Shown here piece by piece: positions 7,294 to 13,817 of a stretch of 13,897 nt of DNA. The notes below the pieces were generated by a model. It saw only the letters and a program-made list of their open reading frames with translations. It did no database searches and was not told the DNA's origin. The stretch's first letter is position 1. Each line of letters opens with the position of its first letter. The DNA comes from JAKZSU01 sp047517485 (lineage in GTDB: Bacteria > Pseudomonadota > Alphaproteobacteria > UBA7887): NCBI GenBank assembly GCA_047517485.1, contig JAKZSU010000031.1:1-13897 (forward strand). The letters run 5' to 3'. The translations under genes and the position numbers were made by a program.

Positions 7294-7406
7294 AATATTG
7301 AAAGGGCGTTCAAGCACCGCCGAAAAGCCTTCGCCCCTCGGGTGAGAGAGTTTGGCTGAAGGCTCGGCGTAGAGCAGTTCAAACTAAGCCTGAACTGCTC
7401 TAGGGG
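7294..7406. other. Convergent intergenic spacer with two nested hairpins
   Basis: This 113-bp gap separates the stops of the oxygenase (plus) and the DASS transporter (minus). It contains the long-armed repeat AGCCTTC (7327-7333) / GAAGGCT (7357-7363), enclosing a CTCGGGTGAG core, and then the perfect hairpin at 7370-7402. The first structure resembles the dispersed extragenic palindromes common in alphaproteobacterial genomes, though only one copy is seen here. Confidence 0.55.
7370..7402. terminator. Perfect 12-bp hairpin between convergent genes
   Basis: TAGAGCAGTTCA (7370-7381) and TGAACTGCTCTA (7391-7402) are exact reverse complements around a 9-nt loop. The hairpin begins 4 nt beyond the minus-strand stop of the DASS gene and 76 nt beyond the oxygenase stop. 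There is no T-run on either side, so a factor-independent terminator is not certain. It may instead be a dispersed repeat unit or an mRNA 3'-end stabiliser. Confidence 0.6.
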
Positions 7407-8930
7407 TTACCGCGCCACCGCCCACTCCGGCATCACCCCGAGCTCTATTCCGAACACCACGCGCACCACCGTGTACGCCACCAGCATGGTGATCGCGGCG
7501 CCGGCGAGATTGGCCCATATGCCGGCGCGGATGAGCTGGCCGATGCGGATGTGGCCCGAGCCGAAGACCACCGCGTTGGGTGGGGTGGCGACCGGCATCA
7601 TGAAAGCGCAGCTGGCGGCGAACACGGTCGGGACGACCAGGAGCAGCGGGTTTTCGCCGAGACCGATGGCGACCGCGGCGACGATCGGCAGGAAGGTCGC
7701 GGTGGTCGCGGTATTGCTGGTGATCTCGGTGAGCAGGATCATCAGGATGACGACGATGAAGACGACGGCGATGGTCTCCAGGCCGAGCAGGCCGCCGGTG
7801 GCGTCGCCGATCCAATCGGCGAGGCCGCTCGACTTGATGCCGGCGGCAAGCGACAGGCCGCCGCCGAACAAGATCACCACCCCCCAGGGGATTTTGCGCG
7901 CCCATTCCCCCCCCAAGGCAAACGTGCCCTTGGCGAGATCGACGGGGATGATGAACAGCGCGACCGCGGCGAGCAAGGCGACGCTGGTGTCGTTGAGGGT
8001 GAAGAAGGGCTGGGCCTCGTTGATCAAGGGTCTGAAGATCCACAGCACCGCGGTGACCGCGACCACCGCGGCGACGGTGCGCTCGCCGCGCGACATCGGG
8101 CCCATCGCGGTCAATTCGTCGCGGATCATTTGCGCTTGGCCGGGGACCGGCGGCAGATCGATCGGGAAGGCGATCTTGGTGAGGATCAGCCAGACCACCG
8201 GCAGCATGAGGATCACCATCGGCACGCCGACCATCATCCATTCGACAAAGCTGACATCAATGCCATAGGTCTCGGTCATGAAGCCGGCGAGGACCGCATT
8301 GGGCGCGGTGCCGATCAGGGTGCCCATGCCGCCGATGGTCGCGGCGTAGGCGATGCCGATCATCAGCGCGGTGGCGAAATTTTTGGTGGCTTGGGTGTGC
8401 TCGGGGCAGTCGGCCGTGCCGCCGCGGACGAATTCGATCACCGACAGCGCGATCGGCAGCATCATCACCGTCGTCGTGGTGTTGAACACCCACATGCTGA
8501 TCACCGCGGCGGCGAGCATGAAGCCGCCGATCACCCCGGCGGGGCTGCCGCCGGTCAACGCGACCAGCGACAACGCGATGCGGCGATGGAGGTTCCAGCG
8601 CTGCATGCCGAGGGCGATGACGAAGCCGCCGACCATCAGGAAGATCACCCGGTTGGCGTAGGGCACCGCGGCGTCGCCGACGGTAGTGACGTCGAGCAGG
8701 GGAAACAGCACCAGCGGCAGCAGCGCGGTCGCCGACAGCGGGATCGCCTCGGTGACCCACCAGATGGCAACCAGCAAGGCGATGGCGGCGGTGTGCCAGC
8801 CAGCCGACGAGAGGCCGCTCGGCGCCGGCGCGATCTCGATGATCGCGAAAACCGCGAGCCCGAGCACCAGGCCGACTTTGTTGCGGCGCGAGGCGGGAAT
8901 CCCGCCGTCGTTCTCTTGGCTGTCAGTCAT
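7407..8930 (-). CDS. DASS/SLC13-family sodium:carboxylate (or sulfate) symporter
   Basis: This 507-residue membrane protein has roughly 11-13 hydrophobic segments. Members of the divalent anion:Na+ symporter family import dicarboxylates, tricarboxylates or sulfate with sodium. The two pseudo-repeats are visible: the first has MWVFNTTTTVMMLPI (146-160) and GTLIGTAPNAV, the second has EITSNTATTATFLPI (402 on) and the family signature ATPPNAVVFGSGHI (448 on). The second SNT motif (405-407) is intact; the first is FNT (149-151), an unusual Ser-to-Phe change at a substrate/sodium-site motif. The start is ATG 8930. The gene follows the dehalogenase gene on the same strand after 50 nt and ends at the 7370-7402 hairpin, so it is the distal gene of the hydrolase-dehalogenase operon. 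It could import the organic acid on which those enzymes act. Confidence 0.92.
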   Translation of the reverse strand: MTDSQENDGGIPASRRNKVGLVLGLAVFAIIEIAPAPSGLSSAGWHTAAIALLVAIWWVTEAIPLSATALLPLVLFPLLDVTTVGDAAVPYANRVIFLMVGGFVIALGMQRWNLHRRIALSLVALTGGSPAGVIGGFMLAAAVISMWVFNTTTTVMMLPIALSVIEFVRGGTADCPEHTQATKNFATALMIGIAYAATIGGMGTLIGTAPNAVLAGFMTETYGIDVSFVEWMMVGVPMVILMLPVVWLILTKIAFPIDLPPVPGQAQMIRDELTAMGPMSRGERTVAAVVAVTAVLWIFRPLINEAQPFFTLNDTSVALLAAVALFIIPVDLAKGTFALGGEWARKIPWGVVILFGGGLSLAAGIKSSGLADWIGDATGGLLGLETIAVVFIVVILMILLTEITSNTATTATFLPIVAAVAIGLGENPLLLVVPTVFAASCAFMMPVATPPNAVVFGSGHIRIGQLIRAGIWANLAGAAITMLVAYTVVRVVFGIELGVMPEWAVAR

Positions 8931-8980
8931 CGGGCTTCGTTACCTTCCCCCAAGGGCGGCTGAGTGTACGAACGCGCGGC

Positions 8981-9871
8981 TTAACCGGCAAGCCGGCAGA
9001 ATTCTTTCATGTGCGCGGCAACACGATCAGGCGCTTCCTCGGCGAGGTAATGGCCGGTCAGGATCGCCTCGCCGGTGACCTGGCGGGCGCAATAGGACCT
9101 CCAGATCGACAGCGGGTCGTACCAGGCGGCGATTTTTCCCCGCGCGCCCCACAGCACCAACAGATCGCAGGCCAGCGTCTGGCCCGCGGCGCGGCTGGCA
9201 CGGTCGTGGTCGAGATCGATCGAGGCGGCGGCGCGGTAGTCCTCGCACATCGCCTCGATCATCGCCGGCTGGCGCACCGCCGCGAGATAGTCGGCGAGCG
9301 CGTCGGGGTGGAAGAAATCCTTGTTTTTCGGTTCGCGCGACGTGTGGGCGTGGAACCACGCCTCGGGCGCGGCGTTGATCAGGGTCTCGGGGACGGGATG
9401 CGGTTGGGCAAACCAGAACCAGTGGTAATAGCCGAGGCCGAACGCCATATCGGCGCGTTCGAAATGCTCGAGCGTGGGGATGATGTCGAGCACCGCCAGT
9501 TTGCGCACCCGCTCGGGGTTGTCGAGCGCGAGGCGATGGGCGACGCGGGCGCCGCGGTCGTGGCCGGCGAGGAAGAAAGTTTCGAAGCCGAAATGCGACA
9601 TCAGCGCGGTCATGTCCATGGCCATTTCGCGTTTCGCGAAGCGCGCGTGATCGGCGGTCGGCGGCGGCTTGAACGAGCCGCCATAGCCGCGGAGGTCGGG
9701 GCAGATCACGGTGAAGTCGCGCGCCAACGCCGGCGCCACCGCGTGCCACATGGCATGGGTCTGCGGATTGCCGTGCAGCAGCAGGAGCGGCGGGCCGCTG
9801 CCGCCGCGGCGCAGGCGAAGCGGTCCCTCGGGGACCTCGATATGTTCGAGGGCGAATCCTTCGAAGAACAT
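8981..9871 (-). CDS. Fluoroacetate/haloacetate dehalogenase (alpha/beta-hydrolase)
   Basis: This 296-residue enzyme hydrolyses the carbon-halogen bond of haloacetates, giving glycolate. The segments match the Rhodopseudomonas palustris fluoroacetate dehalogenase (RPA1163) as I recall it. GHDRGAR carries nucleophile D105 with the carboxylate-binding R106 and R109. LDIIPT has acid D129. YYHWFWFAQPHP has the halide-pocket H150 and W151, EDYRAAASID has Y212, and GHYLAEEAP has base H274. DLRGYGGSFKP (59-69) is also typical. One difference is the oxyanion motif HGNPQTH (33-39), with N35 where relatives usually have Phe. The ATG starts immediately after the stop of the upstream epoxide-hydrolase gene (TAAATG) without its own clear Shine-Dalgarno, implying translational coupling. 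Haloacetate is the best guess. Other 2-haloacids or an ester remain possible. Confidence 0.88.
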   Translation of the reverse strand: MFFEGFALEHIEVPEGPLRLRRGGSGPPLLLLHGNPQTHAMWHAVAPALARDFTVICPDLRGYGGSFKPPPTADHARFAKREMAMDMTALMSHFGFETFFLAGHDRGARVAHRLALDNPERVRKLAVLDIIPTLEHFERADMAFGLGYYHWFWFAQPHPVPETLINAAPEAWFHAHTSREPKNKDFFHPDALADYLAAVRQPAMIEAMCEDYRAAASIDLDHDRASRAAGQTLACDLLVLWGARGKIAAWYDPLSIWRSYCARQVTGEAILTGHYLAEEAPDRVAAHMKEFCRLAG

Positions 9872-11050
9872 TTATTGGCGAAGGAAATCGAGCAGGATGC
9901 GGCTGGTTTCTTCCGGCTGTTCCTGTTGTACCCAGTGGCCGGCGCCGTCGATCAGGTGGGCGGCGCGCATGTTGGTGCACGCGGTGCCTTGCATGCGTTC
10001 GAAATCGCCGGGTTTTTGATAGCTGCCCCAGTCGCTTTTGCCGGCAATAAAAATCGATGGGACATCAATCGCGCGGCCGGAGAACAGCGCCAACGGCGCG
10101 GTGTGAACTTTGTTGGTGCCGCAGCGGTAGGACTGCAGGCCGCCTTGAAAGCCGTTGCGGCCGTATTCGCCGGCGTAGACCGCGAGATCGGTGTCGGGAA
10201 GCCAGGTATTGCCGGCGATCTCGTCGGCGCTCGGCATTTCCGGCGCCACGGTCTCGGCCATGGTCTGGGCGAGCTCCATGATGTAGTAAGTCGGCATTTT
10301 TTCCAGTTCGCCGGCGGTCCATGAGGCGAGCCTGTACGGCTTGTTGGCGGCCCAGTCGGCGCTTTTGTGATGATAGTAGGCGCGCAGGAAATCGTGCACG
10401 CCTTGGGGGCACTGGGTCATGTCGGCGTTGGCCTCGCGGGTCGAATAATACCATTGGTAATGCTTACGCGGCCGCGCCAACGCGGCGAGCGAGTCGTGGA
10501 GATCGGTGGACGATAGCGCGGCGTGCAATTGGGTCGGCGCGCCGGCGGGCTCGGAGTCTGCCTCGGCGGTGGCGAAGGGCAGCGCCGGCGGGCCGCCGAA
10601 CGGCGCGCTCATCAACGCCACCTTGCGAAACACGTCGGGGCGGACGAGGGCGCAATAGGCGGCGACCGGCGAGCCGAAATCATGGCCGAACACCGCGTCG
10701 ACCGCGCGGTAGCCCAGCGCGTTGACCAGGGCGAGCGCGTCCTTGACGTAATTGAGCAGGCGGAACGCCGTGAGATCGCCGTCATAGTCGGCGGTCCAGC
10801 CGGTGGTGCGGCCGTAGCCGCGTTGATCGGGGGCGATGACGTGATAGCCGGCATCGGCGAGCGGCAGCATCACCTTGCGCCAGCTGTAGGCGAGTTCGGG
10901 GAAACCGTGCAGCAGCAGGAGGGCCGGGCGGCCCGGGCTTTGGTATCCTGCTTCGAGCATGTGGGTGGTCAGACCGTTGACCCCGCTAATGATGCGGGAG
11001 CGGATTCCGGCGGCGATGGTGCCTTCGCCGTAGGCGAGAGTGTCGGTCAT
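9872..11050 (-). CDS. Epoxide-hydrolase-like alpha/beta-hydrolase with enlarged cap
   Basis: This 392-residue hydrolase carries HGFPE (48-52), DQRGYG (75-80), the nucleophile D124 in GHDFGS, the acid D340 in GKSDWG and the base H372 in GAGHWVQQEQP, the soluble epoxide hydrolase set. It is some 60 residues longer than the other epoxide-hydrolase-like gene in this window. The extra length lies between nucleophile and acid, in the cap that shapes the substrate pocket, which hints at a larger or unusual substrate. I choose ATG 11050: GGAG sits 6 nt upstream. The much longer in-frame extension runs through the divergent gene's 5' end and has no family resemblance. It is the first gene of the three-gene minus-strand run and abuts the dehalogenase start. 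Esterase or lactonase activity is an alternative. Confidence 0.87.
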   Translation of the reverse strand: MTDTLAYGEGTIAAGIRSRIISGVNGLTTHMLEAGYQSPGRPALLLLHGFPELAYSWRKVMLPLADAGYHVIAPDQRGYGRTTGWTADYDGDLTAFRLLNYVKDALALVNALGYRAVDAVFGHDFGSPVAAYCALVRPDVFRKVALMSAPFGGPPALPFATAEADSEPAGAPTQLHAALSSTDLHDSLAALARPRKHYQWYYSTREANADMTQCPQGVHDFLRAYYHHKSADWAANKPYRLASWTAGELEKMPTYYIMELAQTMAETVAPEMPSADEIAGNTWLPDTDLAVYAGEYGRNGFQGGLQSYRCGTNKVHTAPLALFSGRAIDVPSIFIAGKSDWGSYQKPGDFERMQGTACTNMRAAHLIDGAGHWVQQEQPEETSRILLDFLRQ

Positions 11051-11156
11051 CGAGGTCTCCGTCATTTGCGCGGGCGCTATTGTGGCCGAATTTACAGGCC
11101 GGCGGAAATACCTCATTCTCGCCTGTCTCGGGGAAAATTTACCACAGGGACGAATG

Positions 11157-11600
11157 ATGACTTCAGCGGCGCAAGGCGAATGCCCCTTGACCGGGACGTG
11201 GCAGCTCAAGGGCATGTTCAAGATTCTGGACGACGGCGGGCGCGAGCCGGCGAGCGGCGGCTGGGTGGATGCCACCGGCTATCTCACTTATACGCCGGAC
11301 GGGCGGATGTTCGCCATCCTCAGCCGGCGCGATAAAGCGCCGATCGGCTATCCCGATATCGATGACACCAAACGCATCGACGCGCACAAGGGTATGGTCG
11401 CCTATACCGGGACATTCGATATCCACGGCGATCATGTGATGCATCATGTCGATATTTGCTGGATCCCTGAGTGGCAAGGGGATGACCAGCGGCGCGAGGT
11501 GGCGCTCGACGGCGACAGGCTGACCTTGACCACGCCGTTCGGGCGGCGGCCCGACGGCAGCATGGCGCGTTTCTCGCTCGAATGGCAGCGGGTGTCGTGA
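11157..11600 (+). CDS. Lipocalin-like domain protein
   Basis: This 147-residue protein resembles the bacterial lipocalin-like domain family (Lipocalin_5 type), small beta-barrels of mostly unknown function. The pattern is LTGTWQL at the start, GYLTYTPDGRMFAIL in the middle, then YTGTFDIHGDHVMHHVD, and a final REVALDGDRLTLTTP strand. No signal peptide is present, so it is probably cytosolic. Two adjacent in-frame ATGs occur (11154, 11157); AGGG at 11146-11149 is better spaced for 11157. It is divergent from the epoxide-hydrolase operon (106-bp gap). Its TGA overlaps the ATG of the next gene, so the two are translationally coupled. The role is unknown; ligand binding beside a keto-acid enzyme is inference. 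Confidence 0.8.
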   Translation: MTSAAQGECPLTGTWQLKGMFKILDDGGREPASGGWVDATGYLTYTPDGRMFAILSRRDKAPIGYPDIDDTKRIDAHKGMVAYTGTFDIHGDHVMHHVDICWIPEWQGDDQRREVALDGDRLTLTTPFGRRPDGSMARFSLEWQRVS

Positions 11601-12460
11601 TGGCGCGGTTGGGGGAGCAGCGGCGGGCGTTTCGCGCGGTGCTGGAGGGCGACCGCTGCGTCCATCCGGCCTCGGTGTACGATCCGATCTCGGCGCGCAT
11701 TGCCGAGGATCTCGGCTTCGAGGTCGGCATGCTGGCGGGCTCGGTGGCGTCGATGACGGTGCTCGGCGCACCCGATATCATCGTCCTGACGATGCCCGAG
11801 TTCGCCGAGACCGCGCACCGCATTTGCCGCGCCGGCGCCCTGCCGTTGCTGGTCGACGCAGATCACGCCTATGGCAACGCGTTGAATGTGATGCGCACCG
11901 TGGAGGCGCTCGAAAACGCCGGTATCTCGGGGATGTCGATCGAGGACACGGTACTGCCGCGGCCGCACGGTGGTGGCGGCAAACCAGAACTGATCTCGAT
12001 CGACGAAGGAGTGGGAAAAATCCGCGCCGCGGTCGAGGCCCGCGCCGACCCCGGGCTGGTGATTGCCGGGCGAACCAGTGCCGCCGGATGGACCGGGGTC
12101 GACGATGCGATCGCCCGGCTCAAGGCGTACGAGGCGGCGGGGGCGGACGCGCTGTTCCTGGTCGGGGTGAAATCGCGCGCCGATCTCGACCGGATCGCCG
12201 ACGCGGTTGGCCTGCCGCTGATCACCGGCGGCCTTGATGCCTCGATGATGGATCTCGATTACTTGAGCGCGCGCGGGGTGCGCATCTGCTTGCAGGGACA
12301 CCAGCCGTTCGCCGCCGCGGTCGAAGCGGTGCGCCAGACGATGAGCGCGCTGCGCGACGGCGCGCCACCGAATGAAATAGTGGGCGTGGCATCGAAGGAG
12401 GTGATGCGGCGGGTGACCCGCGCCGAGGATTATGACGAGTGGACGGAGGAGTTTCTGTAG
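11600..12460 (+). CDS. Oxaloacetate decarboxylase-type enzyme of the isocitrate lyase/PEP mutase superfamily
   Basis: This 286-residue enzyme is closest, from memory, to Pseudomonas aeruginosa PA4872, a Mg-dependent oxaloacetate decarboxylase (oxaloacetate to pyruvate and CO2). Shared blocks are HPASVYDPISARIAEDLGFE (22-41), GSVAS (47-51), the metal-site DADHAYGNALNVMRTV (86-101), IEDT (114-117), EEGVGKIRAA-like DEGVGKIRAA and the C-terminal GH of QGHQPF, where H234 sits where PA4872 has its catalytic histidine. The CxxxxC-type loop of isocitrate and methylisocitrate lyases is absent, arguing against a lyase. The ATG overlaps the lipocalin-like stop (TGATG). It ends 11 nt from the convergent stop of the next gene. 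It could return a C4 keto acid made by the neighbouring oxidative steps to pyruvate. Methylisocitrate-lyase- or phosphonopyruvate-type activity is less likely. Confidence 0.88.
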   Translation: MARLGEQRRAFRAVLEGDRCVHPASVYDPISARIAEDLGFEVGMLAGSVASMTVLGAPDIIVLTMPEFAETAHRICRAGALPLLVDADHAYGNALNVMRTVEALENAGISGMSIEDTVLPRPHGGGGKPELISIDEGVGKIRAAVEARADPGLVIAGRTSAAGWTGVDDAIARLKAYEAAGADALFLVGVKSRADLDRIADAVGLPLITGGLDASMMDLDYLSARGVRICLQGHQPFAAAVEAVRQTMSALRDGAPPNEIVGVASKEVMRRVTRAEDYDEWTEEFL

Positions 12461-12471
12461 CCCCTCATGTC

Positions 12472-13293
12472 TCAAGCCAAAAGCGATTTTAGATGTTCGG
12501 CGAGCGGCTTTTGGACATCCTTGTCGGTCCAATATCCGAGATGGCTGAAGGGGTTCCAGCTGGTGAGGATGTTGCCGATATTGACCTCGTGGTCCCGCAC
12601 CAGGGCGCGATACGCCGGGTTGAGTTCCTGCAGCGGCCAGCCGAGCATGTCGTCCTCGTCATAGTAATTTTGCCAGACGAAATCGTCGTTCGGGCGGGCG
12701 ATGGGGACTCTTTGCTTGCGCGGCAAGCCGGCGACGAAAATCGGAATATTGCACCCGGTGGTGATCAGAACGCGCAACGTGCGCAGCCGTCTGAATTCGA
12801 GATTTGGTCGCGACATATTGCCGTGATTGTGTCGCCATACGCCCCATTTCGGTCGGGGTTTGAGCTGGGCGTCCCAAATGTAATTGGATAGGACTTGCCC
12901 GCCGAGCGATTGGGCGATGAAGACGACGGGTGTCTGGGGTGTCTCCACCGCCTTATAGGCGCGTCCCAAAGCGTCGAAAATTCGCCTTTGGGTCTTTTCG
13001 TAGGCGCTGTTGGGGATCGTCCGCGAGTATTCCAGGCTGCCCGCGTCGGAGATGCCGAACAAGAACAGTTTCCGCAATCTTTTCGAGTCGACTTTGTCTT
13101 TGATGCTGGCGTAGTACGCGTTTTGCGGGTCTTGGACGAGATCCTGGTAATAGACCGGTTCGAAATGGACGTCTTTCCAAGCATTTTTTCCGACCAGGGA
13201 AATCAGATCATCCCGGAGGTCGACATAATATTCTTTCTCCGTCGTCCCCATGCCGTGCAGTGTGAGTAACGCGAGTTTCTTTTTGTTCGCCAT
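12472..13293 (-). CDS. Alpha/beta-hydrolase-like hypothetical protein
   Basis: I do not recognise a named family. The 273-residue protein looks like an alpha/beta-hydrolase. An LLTLHGMGT strand-turn near the start (8-16) resembles an oxyanion loop. FIAQSLGGQVLSNYI has a nucleophile-elbow pattern A-Q-S-L-G (first Gly replaced by Ala). A late DEDDMLGWPLQEL segment and a C-terminal SHLGYW histidine could complete a Ser-Asp-His triad. There is no signal peptide. The start is ATG 13293 with GGGGGAG 8 nt upstream. Base composition is visibly less GC-rich than its neighbours: 31/60 counted at 13081-13140 against 42/60 at 11641-11700. This and its codon use suggest separate acquisition. It is convergent with the oxaloacetate-decarboxylase gene. 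Lipase or esterase function is only suggested. Confidence 0.7.
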   Translation of the reverse strand: MANKKKLALLTLHGMGTTEKEYYVDLRDDLISLVGKNAWKDVHFEPVYYQDLVQDPQNAYYASIKDKVDSKRLRKLFLFGISDAGSLEYSRTIPNSAYEKTQRRIFDALGRAYKAVETPQTPVVFIAQSLGGQVLSNYIWDAQLKPRPKWGVWRHNHGNMSRPNLEFRRLRTLRVLITTGCNIPIFVAGLPRKQRVPIARPNDDFVWQNYYDEDDMLGWPLQELNPAYRALVRDHEVNIGNILTSWNPFSHLGYWTDKDVQKPLAEHLKSLLA

Positions 13294-13526
13294 GATCTTT
13301 ACTCCCCCTACCGTGAATCAAATCCCTCCAGCGGATTTCTTTTGATTGTGGCATAGGGTAACACGACCAAGTATTGATCGAAATCGTGTTTATACAACCA
13401 AGTTATGATCCGAGCGGTGAAGCGCGAGCTGACGAGAAGGTGTAATTTTGCGTCGCTGCATGTTTCTAGTGTGGCCCCCGAAGATCAGCTATTTTGCCGG
13501 CTGGACACCGTCTTGAGGATTCATCG
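13294..13526. other. AT-richer divergent intergenic region with a hairpin
   Basis: This 233-bp gap between two divergent starts must hold the promoters of the alpha/beta-hydrolase-like gene and the GNAT gene. AAATCC (13320-13325) and GGATTT (13333-13338) form a 6-bp stem, with AATC/GATT partial outer pairing. No -35/-10 pair is good enough to call. GAGGA at 13515-13519 is a clear ribosome binding site for the GNAT gene, 7 nt before its ATG. Confidence 0.5.
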
Positions 13527-13817
13527 ATGTCGTCGTTTACTGTCAGTTTCGCCGAGGCCACGGACATGGCCGGGGTTTGCGAAATCGGCAATCATTATAT
13601 TCGTACCGCCCCGTATAATTTTCGCACCGATCCGCAAACTCCAGACGAATGGATCGGCGATTGGACGCGTACCCGTGCGCGCCATCCGTGGGTGGTGGCG
13701 GTCGGTGACGAGCGCGTCCTCGGCGTTGCCTATGGATCGCCTTGGAACACCCGCGCCGCCTATCAGCCCGTTGACGAAGTCGGCACTGGACACAAGCGGC
13801 CTGGTCTGATTCTTTGA
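13527..13817 (+). pseudogene. GNAT acetyltransferase (phosphinothricin-acetyltransferase-like), truncated by an insertion sequence
   Basis: The first 79 residues match the N-terminal half of the phosphinothricin/methionine-sulfoximine acetyltransferase branch of GNAT: VCEIGNHYIRTAPYNFRTDP, EEW-like DEWIGDW, HPWVVAVGDE, and SPWNTRAAY at 71-79. The family then needs a strand such as TVE-SVYV and the acetyl-CoA motif R-x-x-G-x-G. Here the frame instead runs Q-PVDEVGTGHKRPGLIL into a stop at 13817, which belongs to the 5' end of the IS1182-like element. The product would be 96 residues without the CoA site, so probably inactive. The start is ATG 13527 with GAGGA 7 nt upstream. The intact N-terminus suggests a recent break. 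Confidence 0.8.

Noticed and set aside
7551..8963. A 470-residue open frame opposite the DASS gene
   Set aside because: It is an antisense shadow with His/Asp/Arg-rich composition, while the minus strand encodes a clean membrane protein with family motifs.
9011..10324. A 437-residue open frame opposite the dehalogenase and epoxide-hydrolase genes
   Set aside because: It spans two genes antisense and has no recognisable domain. The catalytic motifs are all on the minus strand.
11094..11126. ACAGGC/GCCTGT inverted repeat in the divergent gap as an operator
   Set aside because: Six-bp arms 21 nt apart are expected by chance in such DNA, and no regulator gene is adjacent.
11051..11275. N-terminal extension of the minus-strand epoxide-hydrolase frame
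   Set aside because: It overlaps the 5' end of the divergent lipocalin-like gene. The ATG at 11050 has GGAG at proper spacing, and the family homology begins after it.
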